Shown here in pieces: positions 27,112-35,481 of a stretch of 64,000 nt of DNA; positions within the stretch are counted from its first letter, which is position 1; every line of letters begins with the position of its first letter. Made by a program: the position numbers and the translations under genes. The stretch covers positions 186,001 to 250,000 of the forward strand of contig CBDHFM010000030.1 of NCBI GenBank assembly GCA_965262505.1, written 5' to 3'. The notes under the pieces were generated by a model. That model did not search any database. It was not told the origin of the DNA and saw nothing but the letters and a program-made list of their open reading frames with translations. This DNA comes from JACPPO01 sp965262505. GTDB lineage: Bacteria > Acidobacteriota > Vicinamibacteria > Vicinamibacterales > UBA2999.

Positions 27112-27471
27112 TCAGAGTGAATGTGATGACAGGCGTCTTGACGGACGCGATCGATTCGCCTCTTCCCGTGCCCGCGCGTGCGCCTCGGCGATCTGTTCGC
27201 GCGTCATCTGGGCGGCGACATTCTCGCGGGCCTTGTGAGTATTCTAAACCGGTCGCGGTGGCAACGTTTAGCCATATGTGCGCGGAGACTGTCGTCCTGC
27301 GGCACGCCCTCACCGTGGCCGACCATGAGCCCGAGGGTCACCTGGGCGGCGGCGTCACCACGCGCAGCCGCGTGTCGTGTCGTCATCCTGGGCACTGGTT
27401 GGCGTGACCGTACGCAGGAAACCGGTGGCCGCGCAGGTCAATATCCAGCGCATCTTCACCGGGCGGATCAT
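27112..27471 (-). pseudogene. Sel1-repeat exported protein, multiply frameshifted
   Basis: Three frames must be joined. A signal peptide (MRWILTCAATGFLRTVTPTS, then AQDDD) comes first; a Sel1 repeat (GDAAAQVTLGLMVGHGEGVP) is in a second frame; IWLNVATATG and finally NVAAQMTREQIAEAHARARE follow in others. This is the normal order of a Sel1-repeat protein end, so at least three indels have broken it. The closing stop is at 27112. Confidence 0.65.
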
Positions 27472-27936
27472 GGCGAATGCATCGAACATGGGTGGAGAGC
27501 GACGTCGCCGAGAGTAACAAACGTGGCTGGGTGTTGCTGTTTATCTTGACTCATCGAAGTCCCAGTAACTCACGTCGTCCTCATAGGCCGGACGGACACC
27601 GGTCGGCCCTAAGCGCCTTCTGAGCCGCAGCGGGTCGGGGGTGTCACCCGGAGGGCCGGAGCGTAGCGGAGGAGCCGCGGAGCGGCGTGACGCGCCTGGC
27701 GGGTGGAGGCTAGTCCGGGGCTGTTTTGTGGGTGGGTGTTTGAGTTGGTAAGAGTATTTAAGCCGGAACGCTGAGATAAATCTGCCTGAATGGTGCTTGT
27801 ATCCCTACTCGTTCCCTCACTTTCAGCTTGGGTCGGCCGGTTTTGAGCCGTCAGAGCCCGCGAGAATGAACAGGCCAACGGCCTGTACGTACTTGTTGGT
27901 ACGTACTACTTGATCAGTACTACTTGTACGTACGTA
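27472..27936. other. No gene recognised; AT-rich palindromic stretch at right end
   Basis: I find no convincing coding sequence. From about 27880 to 27936 the DNA is dense in GTACGTAC and AGTACTACTTG motifs in both orientations, directly before the iterons, and may be part of the plasmid origin. Confidence 0.4.
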
Positions 27937-28021
27937 CTCCCGTTTGACCGAAGGAATTGGTCCCGAATGCTCCCGTTTGACCGAAGGATCGGTCCCGTGG
28001 AATGTTCCCGTTTGACCGTTG
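27937..28021 (+). repeat. Iteron-like direct repeats (putative plasmid oriV)
   Basis: Two full units (from 27937 and 27970, spacing 33 bases) and a partial third (from 28005, spacing 35) share CTCCCGTTTGACCGAAGGA and then GGTCCCG. They lie just beyond the 3' end of the RepA gene. Spacing of about three helical turns and proximity to rep are typical of Rep-binding iterons. Confidence 0.7.
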
Positions 28022-29136
28022 ATAACTCGCCAGAATCACAGGAGTTTGTGGAAATCTCGCCGCCGCGCCCATAAGCGGGCCGTCGAGCGCCGACGGCCGA
28101 AGGGGGAAAGGCTTGGGCTGGCCTGCGTTCGCGCGCCACGGGTCAGCCTTATGGCGCAGAGTCAGCCGCGAGCGCCGCTATTCCGCGAGGCGCAGTTGCG
28201 TCGGCGGGATACGCGGGGGCGAGGGCTCGAGAATCAAGGCGCCCTTGACCGTCTGGTAGTGCAGGTCCGGCCACGAGCGCTTGATCTTCTTCAACTCCCG
28301 GAGACACTTTGCACGGAAGTTGTTCACGGTACTCGTATCACCCGACTTAGGCGGGGACGCGCCGAACTGGCGGTAGAGCTGCGGCCACGTGAGCCGTAGC
28401 GGGCGCTTGAGTCCGAACGTCCGGTAGGTGAGCCACAGGTAGAGGTCCAGACCCAGAGAGGAACGCTTGAGCGCCTTAAGGGTGTGCAGGTCGAGCGGCA
28501 CCGGGCGGCGAATGACTTCTTCGAAGAACTTCTCGCCAAGTTCGATCTTGCTCGCCCACAGCGTGCGGTCGTCGGGCCGCTTCGGGTTCCACCAAAACTC
28601 TGTCCTGTCAGCGACCAGCGAATTCACGCTCGCTTCGCCGTGCTCATCCTGGTAGACCAACTGGACGTAAGAATTAAAGAGCCGCCGCATCTGGTCTTGG
28701 AGACGACTACGCACCGCACCGCCCGTGTTGTAGACGCCCACAGCGCGCATGAACGCCGACAGCGAATCGCCGAGGATGAGCACACGGCTTTGCGTCCGTA
28801 CCGCTTCGGTGCACACCCACGCCAGCAAGAGGCGCGGGAAGTTGCCGTAGGGAAGTTTGTTTCCGCCGCCGGCAATTATGTAGAGCGTGAACGGGCCGTT
28901 GAGGCGCTTGTATTCTTTCTGCTGGCCTGGGTCAGTGCGCGGCAAGCTGCACAAGGCGAGCATCCGCGCCATGAAGCCGAGATCGGGCTCCGCTTCACTC
29001 GCCCCAACGAGCTGGTCGATCTGGTCGAGACGGGTGAAGTGGTGCAGCGCCTGGGGCGCGGCGGGCGTCAGGTTACGACCGTCGGGAAGCTCGACTGCCC
29101 CGGCCAGCTCGCCGATCGGCATGAACCCGCGGCCTA

Positions 29137-30160
29137 AAGCGCTTTTCAAATAGGCCTTGTACTACCTGGGGCGGTCGTGGTACTTCTGCGCGCACCGATG
29201 CAGGAGGCCCGATGCGTGCCTATTCGATGGATCTGCGAGAGCGGGCGCTCCTCGACAGCGATGCCGGGATGAAGGCGGCCGAGGTGGCGGCGAAGTACCG
29301 CGTGAGCGGGTCGTGGGTGCGGCTACTGAAACAGCGGCGGCGCGACACGGGCGAGGTGGCGCCTCGCGTCCAGCGACATGGACGGCGCGGCATGCTTGAG
29401 CCGCACCTACACACCTTGGCCGCGCTGATTGCGGCGCACCCGGATCGCACGCTGGCTGAGCTGAAGGACGCCCTCGCCACGCCCGCGAGTGTGCCGACGG
29501 TCTGGCGCGCCGTGCGGGCCCTCGGCCTGACCGTTAAAAAACACGGTCCGCCCGTCCGAACACGATCGGCCTGACGTCGCGGCCGCGCGGGTCGCGTGGC
29601 ACGCGGCGGCGCCGACCTGGGATGTCGCCCACCTCGTGTTTCTGGACGAAACCGGCATCACCACCAATCTGCTTCGGCGGTACGGCCGGGCACCGCGCGG
29701 CGCGCGCGTCCACGACCACGCCCCCTGCGGGCGCTGGCAGACCAGCACGTTGCTCGCCGCGTTGCGGGTCACGGGGCTGACCGCACCGGGGGTCTTCGAC
29801 GGCGCGATCGATGGCGAGAGCTTCCGCGCCTACATCGAACAGATCCTGGTGCCGACCCTGCAGCCCGGCGACATCGTCATTGCCGACAATCTCGGGGCCC
29901 ACAAGGTCGCCGGCATCCAACGCGCCATCCAGGCCGCCGGGGCCACCCTCTGGTACTTGCCACCCTACAGCCCGGACCTCAATCCCATCGAGCTCTGCTT
30001 CGCGAAGCTCAAGGCCCTCGTTCGCACCGCTCGCTGTCGCAGCACCGAGACGCTCTGGCCGTTCCTCGGCGAGTGCTTGGCGCACTTCAGCCCTGACGAA
30101 TGCCGCAACTATGTTCGGCACTGCGGGTACGCGGCCGCCACACGGTCATGAAAAGCGCTT
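29137..30160 (+). mobile_element. IS630-family element, copy 2 (1024 bp, uninterrupted)
   Basis: AAGCGCTTTTCA at the left and its complement at the right, bracketed by TA (29135-29136, 30161-30162). Inserted in codon 7 of repA. Differs from copy 1 by only a few substitutions. Confidence 0.9.
29212..30151 (+). CDS. IS630-family transposase in two frames (copy 2)
   Basis: Frame one 29212-29574 (HTH, 120 residues), frame two to 30151 (DDE: FLDETG, IADNLGAHK, NPIELCFAKLK). The frames meet at a run of six A in GTTAAAAAACACGG. Differences from copy 1 are single residues (GMKAAE for GMTAAE, AAHPDR for AAQPDR, STLLAAL for STFLAAL). It has the native C-terminal end HCGYAAATRS. Confidence 0.88.
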
Positions 30161-30270
30161 TAGTCGAGAGGGGTGGCTCATCGTTTAAAGATTGCAGTGC
30201 ACACTATCACATGGTTACACTGGAACGTATTCTTCTGTTCACGCGTTCAACCTCGCCGGAGGCCGAGAGC

Positions 30271-30882
30271 ATGCACACGATCGCCCTTGTCAGCCAGAAA
30301 GGCGGAAGCGGGAAAACGACGCTCGCCCTCCATCTGGCCGTCGCGTCGATCCAGGCTGGCCGACACGCCGCGATCATCGACCTCGACCCGCAGGCCAGCG
30401 CCGCGCATTGGGCCGACCGCCGCGAGGCGGCACGCCCCACCGTCCTGGCGGCCGGCGTCGATCTGCTCTACCTCGACACCGCGCCCCACTCCGACAGCGC
30501 GGCGCTCAAAGTTGCGCGCGCGGCCGACCTGGTGCTCATCCCGTGCCGCACCGCCATTCTAGACCTGGAGGCGATCACCGACACGGTACAGTTTCTCGCC
30601 ACCACCGGGACGCCAACACTCGTCGTGCTCAATGCCGTCTCCCCGCACGGCCACGATGCCGATCAAGCCGCGGACGCGCTCCACACGCTCACCCTGGACG
30701 TGTGCCACGTCCGCGTCGGCCACCGCGTGGACTTTGCGCGGGCGCTGCTGACCGGCCAAGTCGCCCAGGAATGTGACCCCGGCAGTAAAGCGGCCGCCGA
30801 GGTCGAACACCTTCACACGTCCATTATGGAACGTGTTCACAGTCTCACGCCGTCACAATCTGGAGTCGTCGCCAATGGCTAA
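30271..30882 (+). CDS. parA: ParA-type plasmid partition ATPase
   Basis: Segregation ATPase of 203 residues. MHTIALVSQKGGSGKTTLAL has the deviant Walker A, IIDLDPQASA the A' motif, and YLDTAPHSDSA Walker B. Compared with usual ParA of this type, the stretch between RPTVLAAG and VDLLYLDTAPH is about 20 residues short, removing a helix. The start at 30271 is the first ATG before the Walker motif. It overlaps the next gene by 8 bases and is divergent from repA, so 30182-30270 may hold shared promoters and a centromere site. Confidence 0.85.
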   Translation: MHTIALVSQKGGSGKTTLALHLAVASIQAGRHAAIIDLDPQASAAHWADRREAARPTVLAAGVDLLYLDTAPHSDSAALKVARAADLVLIPCRTAILDLEAITDTVQFLATTGTPTLVVLNAVSPHGHDADQAADALHTLTLDVCHVRVGHRVDFARALLTGQVAQECDPGSKAAAEVEHLHTSIMERVHSLTPSQSGVVANG

Positions 30883-31096
30883 CAAATTCACGAGTGCCCT
30901 CACCCGCCGGCAACACGCGCCCGCCGCCGCGACCAGTCGCGCCCGCCTGAAACACATCGGCGGGTACTTCGACCTCCACACGTCGACGCAGCTGCGCCAT
31001 CTGGCGGTGGCGGAGAACCGCAGCGTGCAAGCGTTGCTGGCGGAAGCGATCGAGCTCCTGTTTCAGGCTCGAGGAGTGGCGACGCGGGACGAGTAG
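30875..31096 (+). CDS. Small ribbon-helix-helix partition/antitoxin-like protein
   Basis: A 73-residue protein with a basic disordered N-terminus and a C-terminal ribbon-helix-helix (YFDLHTSTQLRHLAVAENRS then VQALLAEAIELLF). This is the usual parA partner that binds the centromere and regulates the operon. The start overlaps parA by 8 bases; its 3' end overlaps convergent hicA by 34 bases. Confidence 0.75.
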   Translation: MANKFTSALTRRQHAPAAATSRARLKHIGGYFDLHTSTQLRHLAVAENRSVQALLAEAIELLFQARGVATRDE

Positions 31097-31347
31097 AGGG
31101 AGCGCTGTGCCCACCAAGCCAGCGGATCGAGCCCTTGTAGCAATCTCCGAAAGTACTCCTCGGTGAGGCCAGCATCACGAATAATGCCGCCCATCGTGTA
31201 CGCATTGACTGGGTTGTGGCGAGGGATGGTCAGAATGCGCGATCCGTCGGTCATTACGACATGCTTCCCCTGGCGAAGCACTCTGAAGCCGGCCTTTTCT
31301 AGAGCTCGAACTGCATACTGGTGGTTGATGCCCGGGATCTTCGACAC
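31063..31347 (-). CDS. hicA: HicA-type mRNA interferase toxin
   Basis: A 94-residue toxin of the dsRBD-fold HicA family: ALEKAGFRVLRQGKHVVMTD with the catalytic His in GKHVVM, then LTIPRHNPVNAYTMGGIIRD and AGLTEEYF. Family members are mostly 60-80 residues; here the C-terminus is about 20 longer and runs antisense into the ribbon-helix-helix gene. It lies two bases downstream of hicB, so the antitoxin comes first. Confidence 0.85.
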   Translation of the reverse strand: MSKIPGINHQYAVRALEKAGFRVLRQGKHVVMTDGSRILTIPRHNPVNAYTMGGIIRDAGLTEEYFRRLLQGLDPLAWWAQRSLYSSRVATPRA

Positions 31348-31349
31348 AC

Positions 31350-31547
31350 TCAGGGTGCCACTTCTATTTCACGAACCGTGGCATTTTTGAGAAGATCGTC
31401 TCGCGCAGCGAGGTATTCTTTGATGGCCGTCTGGATGTTCTGGAGCGCTTCTTCCTCCGAAGCCCCCTGCGACCAACAGCCAGGAAGACCTAGCGCTGAA
31501 ACGCTGTATCCTTCTTCGCTGTGGTGAAGTGCAATCTTGTATTTCAT
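31350..31547 (-). CDS. hicB: HicB-type antitoxin
   Basis: A 65-residue protein (MKYKIALHHSEEGYSVSALG, then LPGCWSQGASEEEALQNIQT) of the short HicB partial-RNase-H fold. It neutralises HicA. The DNA-binding extension found in long HicB proteins is absent, so autoregulation may be weak or indirect. Start chosen at the second of two close ATG codons. Confidence 0.85.
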   Translation of the reverse strand: MKYKIALHHSEEGYSVSALGLPGCWSQGASEEEALQNIQTAIKEYLAARDDLLKNATVREIEVAP

Positions 31548-31553
31548 CGCCAA

Positions 31554-31875
31554 ATTCCCGCAGCCATCATAGCCGGTCCTGTTAGCCGAGTGCCCGTGTC
31601 ATAGGATCGCCCCGATCCAGCTGACACGCGGCGAAGTTGCGCCGACGGGATGCGGGCAGCGAGGCCGAGAGAATCAATGCGCCCTTCGCCGTCCGCACTA
31701 GAATCGCCGCATCCGTGAGGTCAAGTTTCGGCTTATCACCAGGAGATGTGAACATTCTGGGAGTGATGGAAGCAAAGGCGAGCCAAGTCCTGCGACAGGC
31801 GCCGGGCTGCCTTGGAACTCGCGCGTCTCATGGTCGTCCACGAGATCGGCGTGCGCACCCGGATCCGGTATGCGG
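31554..31875. other. No firm gene; possible 3' end of a lost gene
   Basis: The plus strand near 31810-31919 reads ELARLMVVHEIGVRTRIRYA before a stop, which looks more protein-like than its surroundings and could be the end of a truncated gene. I cannot name a family. Nothing else is supportable. Confidence 0.25.
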
Positions 31876-32274
31876 TCAACCGGATCGACGAGGAGTATTT
31901 CGACGGGGAAGACCTGTAAGACGCTTGTCGTGTCGATTCTCGTGCCGCAGGAGCGACTCTGGATCGACGACCTTCCCGCCTCGGCGAACCTCGGGTAACA
32001 CCGGCGCGCGCCGGGTGATCGTTTCAACGTCCTTCACCTCGAGCCGCTGAAGCGAGCGCTTGAGATCGAAGGCCACCCGCTCGGCCTTGATCGCGGTCTT
32101 GAGCGCCGGTGTTTTCGGCGGCAATCCAAAACGCAACTTGAGTGCCACCTCGGACAGGCCCGCGTGCGCCTGGCCCACCGTGGTGAGCAGGTGTTCTCGT
32201 TCGTCTTCGGTCATATTCTTTGGATTGTAGGCGAGCATTGCTTGGGCAGCTCGTTCGCGCGACGTCTGCAACAC
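31876..32274 (-). CDS. Hypothetical protein
   Basis: A 132-residue frame rich in charged helices (MTEDEREHLLTTVGQAHAGL; DLKRSLQRLEVKDVETITRR). No signal peptide or membrane segment. Composition and codon pattern look coding, but I recognise no family. It lies between hicB and the resolvase remnant, so it is probably an accessory gene of the plasmid or a transposon. Confidence 0.45.
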   Translation of the reverse strand: MLQTSRERAAQAMLAYNPKNMTEDEREHLLTTVGQAHAGLSEVALKLRFGLPPKTPALKTAIKAERVAFDLKRSLQRLEVKDVETITRRAPVLPEVRRGGKVVDPESLLRHENRHDKRLTGLPRRNTPRRSG

Positions 32275-32334
32275 ATGGAATCAGACACGGGATACGACAC
32301 GCGTCGGCGCGCGCCGGACGGCGCCCTGGCCGGT

Positions 32335-32360
32335 GTGTCGCAAACGGCCGTTTACGACAC
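32335..32360. promoter_or_regulatory. Palindrome resembling a Tn3-type res subsite
   Basis: A 26-bp inverted repeat around AAACGGCCGTTT with arms GTGTCG and CGACAC; one mismatched pair. It ends immediately before the ATG of the resolvase remnant, where Tn3-family res sites and operators lie. Confidence 0.55.
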
Positions 32361-32538
32361 ATGCGGATCGGCTACGCCCGCGTCTCGCAGGCGGACGGCT
32401 CCCAGTCGCTGGAAGCTCGCCCGCCACGGCCGCACGCTCGTCCATCTGATCAACATCATGCAGGACCTGTCGGCCCGCGGCGTGGGCCTGCGGGTGCTCA
32501 CCGGCCAAGGCGCGCAGATTGACACCAGCGCGCGGTGA
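32361..32538 (+). pseudogene. Tn3-family serine resolvase remnant
   Basis: The first codons give MRIGYARVSQADGSQSLEAR, the catalytic N-terminus of resolvases (Ser in RVS). A frame change and a loss of roughly 40 residues follow, then RTLVHLINIMQDLSARGVGL and VLTGQGAQIDTS, the helix and strand normally found at residues 75-105. The C-terminal DNA-binding domain is missing. Confidence 0.75.
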
Positions 32539-33247
32539 GGCGTACCACCTAGCGGGCCGGTGTGGCAGGAACCACTGGTTGGCATGATCGGTGGTTTCAC
32601 AAGCGATTCTGATGTAGGGTCGCCCGAGTGGTTGCTGCGAACGTGCGGCCGACCAACGGTCAGTTCGGCGCCCGCCCGCGGCAAGCGTTCACATCGGCAG
32701 CCTGGAAGGGCGGCCGCAAGGCAAAACCGAGAGGTGGCGCGATGGATAGTCCGCCGATCTAGCGGGGCTCCCGAGACGCGGCATAGCGGGAACGCCCATG
32801 TCGCAAGTTGGGAGCCGACCTGTGCCCCTGGTGAGCGTGGCCGTATCCACACAGCTCCTGCGCAGCTTCATGAGTTGCCGCTTGGGCCCTGAGCCTTCCC
32901 GCTCGACTTGGCCACACCACCACGAACCCTCAGACGCTCACGGCTCGGTCGGCCGGGTGATGGTACCAAGGCCGATCAGGAGCAGGAACAGGAGGTTGTT
33001 TATCGAAGAGTGCCAAGAGGTACGGCGACCCCGCGCTCGTCTGACCGCTATTGGGTGTGGCGATTCTTTCGCACGGCCGAGATTCCGATCATCGGCACAG
33101 TGGCGTTCCACCGCCGCGAACCACACGCAGCCAGCCGCGACCATAAGAGCAGGCTGACCGCCAGTAGGGCGCAACCCCAGGGGCATCCCCCCACCGGTCG
33201 CGGAGCGGGTGGCGGCCGGGGTCGCCTAAGCCTCCACCAGCCCGAGG
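32539..33247. other. Gene-free stretch between resolvase remnant and IS
   Basis: No open frame here has recognisable motifs on either strand. A minus-strand frame at 32938-33186 ends in a short hydrophobic segment (NNLLFLLLIGLG) but has no support. Probably decayed mobile DNA. Confidence 0.4.
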
Positions 33248-33426
33248 TGGGCCTGATCCGATTCGGTGGACGGTTTAGCTACGCTGTTTGAGTCTCCGTT
33301 GTTCTTTCGTTCGTTCACAACAACGATGATGGGTGGGGGCGCTGTGGGAATCTCGCGTTCTGTGCGAGATTTCCAAATCCCTGTGGGCGCGTTCTGTGCG
33401 TCCGCAGGGATGGCAGCGTCCATGCC

Positions 33427-34440
33427 CTACGCCGCCTGCCGTTCGAAGGCGGCCGGACTGATCTGGCCGAGCGTCGAGTGGCGACGTCGCTGGTGATAGA
33501 ACACGTCGATGTAATCGAACAACTCCATCTTCGCGTCGCCGTGACTGTCGACGTGTTCGCCGCGCTCGCTCTTGACGGTCGAGAAGAAGCTCTCCATGAC
33601 GGCATTGTCCCAGCAGTTGCCACGTCGGCTCATGCTGCAGACGATGCCACGCGCCTCGAGGAGGTCCTGAGAATCCTCGCTGGCGTACGTACAACCCTGA
33701 TCGGAATGATGGAGGAGGCCGATGTCCGGGCACCGGCGCTTGAGCGCCATCTCCAAGGCCTTGATGGTCACGTGCCGGTCGTTCACCGCGCTGACGGCCC
33801 ACCCCACGATGAACCGCGAGCACAGATCCAAGACCGCCGCGAGGTACAGGTTACCGCTGCTGCCGATGACGAACTCGGTCGTGTCGCCGACCCACCGCTG
33901 ATTCGGGGCGTCCGCCTCGAACTGGCGGTCGAGCAGATTCGCCGCGACCGGCTGGTCGTGATCGCTCATGGTGGTTACGTTGTCACGCTTCCGGGCCCGT
34001 GCGACCAGGCCTTCTTCCTGCATCAGCCGGACGACCCGTTTGCGACTCACCTGCTCGTCCTGCTCGATCAGGTCTTCGTGAATGCGCGGGCTGCCATAGC
34101 GCTGTTTGCTCGCGTCAACGGACGCTTGGACGAGGACCTTCACCCGCCGGTCGTCTCGTGATCGTGCCGATTCCGGGCGTCGTTGCCACGCGTAGAACCC
34201 GCTGCGTGTGACCGCGAGACACCGGCACAGAATGATGACGGTGTGCCTGGCCTTCTCCACGGCAATGAACCGAAATCTTCCCGGCGCTGCTTCGCGAAGA
34301 AGGCCGTCGCTTTTTTTAAGATGTCGCGCTCCTCGGCGAGGATGCGATTCTCCTTGCGCAGCCGAGCCAGCTCCTCCCGCTCGGCGGTCGTCAGACCGGT
34401 ACGGCCCCCGCTGCGGTCGGCGCGCGCCCGCTCGACCCAT
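33427..34440 (-). CDS. IS3-family transposase orfB, element D copy 1
   Basis: Catalytic frame with DDE residues in VGDTTEF, HHSDQGCTYAS and NAVMESFFSTVKSE, the IS3-group signature. True protein probably begins after the frameshift (RFRFIAVEKARHTVIILCR); the upstream part is the alternate frame of orfA. Slip site is A7 at about 34312-34318 (minus strand). Appears intact. Confidence 0.88.
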   Translation of the reverse strand: MGRAGARRPQRGPYRSDDRRAGGAGSAAQGESHPRRGARHLKKSDGLLREAAPGRFRFIAVEKARHTVIILCRCLAVTRSGFYAWQRRPESARSRDDRRVKVLVQASVDASKQRYGSPRIHEDLIEQDEQVSRKRVVRLMQEEGLVARARKRDNVTTMSDHDQPVAANLLDRQFEADAPNQRWVGDTTEFVIGSSGNLYLAAVLDLCSRFIVGWAVSAVNDRHVTIKALEMALKRRCPDIGLLHHSDQGCTYASEDSQDLLEARGIVCSMSRRGNCWDNAVMESFFSTVKSERGEHVDSHGDAKMELFDYIDVFYHQRRRHSTLGQISPAAFERQAA

Positions 34441-34619
34441 TGCCGCAAGGCCGATTCGGTAAGATCCAACTCGCGGGCGACGGCGCCGACCGTCTTCCCC
34501 TCTTCCAACACCAGCCGGACCGCCCCAGCCCGGAACTCGTCACTGAATTGCCGGCGTGACCGCCGACGTGTGGTTGCTGCCATTCGGGACATCGTCTCCA
34601 CCTTTCGGAACGTGTCCAC
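34140..34619 (-). CDS. IS3-family orfA, element D copy 1
   Basis: HTH_Tnp_1 protein: RQFSDEFRAGAVRLVLEEGK and VGAVARELDLTESALRQWVE, ending functionally at RDILKKATAFFAKQRREDF. The frame runs on past the slip site to 34140, so the extra C-terminal 50 residues are probably not meaningful. Confidence 0.85.
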   Translation of the reverse strand: MDTFRKVETMSRMAATTRRRSRRQFSDEFRAGAVRLVLEEGKTVGAVARELDLTESALRQWVERARADRSGGRTGLTTAEREELARLRKENRILAEERDILKKATAFFAKQRREDFGSLPWRRPGTPSSFCAGVSRSHAAGSTRGNDARNRHDHETTGG

Positions 34620-34637
34620 GAGATCGGATCAAGCCCA

Positions 34638-34688
34638 GATGCTGTTGTCGACGATGAAGAGTCCTCGGCCTTTAGGGTCAGCGGTCAT
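34638..34688 (-). pseudogene. Start of a lost gene, possibly a helicase, cut by IS element D
   Basis: An ATG at 34688 encodes MTADPKGRGLFIVDNSI and then enters the IS. This resembles the first residues of large PLD/SNF2-type helicases (LFIVDNS), but with only 17 residues the identification is tentative. The rest of the gene is absent. Confidence 0.3.
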
Positions 34689-34808
34689 CGAGATCCGTTG
34701 CCTTTCAGAACGTCCGTCGCGCTGACGGATCGGGGCGTGCCGTTGTCGCTCGGCCAAATCGGCAATCCGGCATCGATACACGACTGACCGCTTCTTGCCA
34801 CGACCGGC

Positions 34809-35114
34809 CTACACCGCCGTGTGCCGGGGCTTCACGCCCGCGGCGATTTGGTGGCCCACGGCTATCTCCGCTCGGCGCAGCTCATAGGTTTTTTGCAGGT
34901 TCAGCCAGACCTGCGGCGTCGTCCCGAAATAGCGCGCCAGCCGGAGTGCCGTGTCGGCGGTCACGCCGCGCTGCCCGTGCAGGATCGCCGTGATCCGGTT
35001 CACCGGCACATCCAGCGCCTTGGACAGCGCATTGGCCGACAGCCCGAGTGCCTGGAGTTCGTCCCGCAAGATCTCTCCTGGATGCACCGGCCGCATCCCG
35101 TTGGTTACGGTCAT
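34809..35114 (-). CDS. higA: HigA-type antitoxin (XRE family)
   Basis: A 101-residue helix-turn-helix protein with the HigA start MRPVHPGEILRDELQALGLS, then NALSKALDVPVNRITAILHG and TADTALRLARYFGTTPQVWL. It binds and blocks the HigB toxin and represses the operon. Located 12 bases after higB, the usual inverted toxin-first order. Confidence 0.92.
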   Translation of the reverse strand: MTVTNGMRPVHPGEILRDELQALGLSANALSKALDVPVNRITAILHGQRGVTADTALRLARYFGTTPQVWLNLQKTYELRRAEIAVGHQIAAGVKPRHTAV

Positions 35115-35126
35115 CGGTTCAACCTC

Positions 35127-35405
35127 CTAGTGATAGTCCACGATCGCCACCTCGCCGGGCCCGTCATCGTCCCACCGGAAACAAATCCGCCATTGCGCGT
35201 TGATCCGGATGCTGTACTGCCCGGCCCGGTCACCCCGCAGGGCCTCCAGGCGGTTGCTCGGTAAGCCAGCCAGGTCCTGGAGGGCTTCCGCACTGTCTAG
35301 ATAGGTGAGCCGGCGCACGGCCTGATCGGCGAACCCCTGGAATGCCGGGACACGATGCCCTTCGAAGAACCGTCGGGTGTTCCGGTCCCTGAAGCTGCGA
35401 ATCAT
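35127..35405 (-). CDS. higB: HigB-type RelE-superfamily toxin
   Basis: A 92-residue ribosome-dependent mRNA interferase: MIRSFRDRNTRRFFEGHRV, then LQDLAGLPSNRLEALRGDRA, and INAQWRICFRW near the C-terminus, the family hallmark. Expression probably starts in the AT-rich region 35406-35450 and is controlled through the palindrome at 35426-35442. Confidence 0.92.
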   Translation of the reverse strand: MIRSFRDRNTRRFFEGHRVPAFQGFADQAVRRLTYLDSAEALQDLAGLPSNRLEALRGDRAGQYSIRINAQWRICFRWDDDGPGEVAIVDYH

Positions 35406-35425
35406 AGCCCGTCACTATTATAGAT

Positions 35426-35442
35426 TTTACGATATACGTAAA
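35426..35442 (-). promoter_or_regulatory. Putative HigA operator
   Basis: Perfect 6-bp arms TTTACG and CGTAAA around ATATA, 21-37 bases upstream of higB in an AT-rich promoter-like region. Placement fits autorepression by HigA. Confidence 0.55.
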
Positions 35443-35481
35443 TGATTAGGGCTGCGTGCGAGCGAAGGGTGTTGAGCGTGA

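Larger units (their letters stand above)
28178..30181 (-). pseudogene. repA: Plasmid replication initiator RepA (RepA_C family), 5' end split by IS630 copy 2
   Basis: Removing the IS (29137-30160) and one TA rebuilds a 325-residue protein: MSHPSRL from the right side joins GRGFMPIGELAGAV on the left. The body has the family's near-invariant stretches NKLPYGNFPRLLLAWVCTEA, ADRTEFWWNPKRP, LKALKRSSLGLDLYLWLTYR and LTWPQLYRQFG. It initiates replication at iterons in broad-host plasmids. The IS lies after codon 7, so the remaining frame could still be translated from a TTG in the IS end or the ATG at 29122, losing only about 11 residues; function may not be lost. Divergent from parA. Confidence 0.88.
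33248..34637 (-). mobile_element. IS3-family element D, copy 1 (1390 bp)
   Basis: Terminal repeats TGGGCCTGATCCGATT (33248) and TGGGCTTGATCCGATC (complement, ending 34637). Same length as copy 2 at 44388-45777 but inverted. No target duplication (AGG left, GAT right), so one flank has been rearranged. Confidence 0.88.

Noticed and set aside
27880..28021. Possible CRISPR array
   Set aside because: Only two and a half units with no unique spacers and a position beside repA; better explained as iterons.
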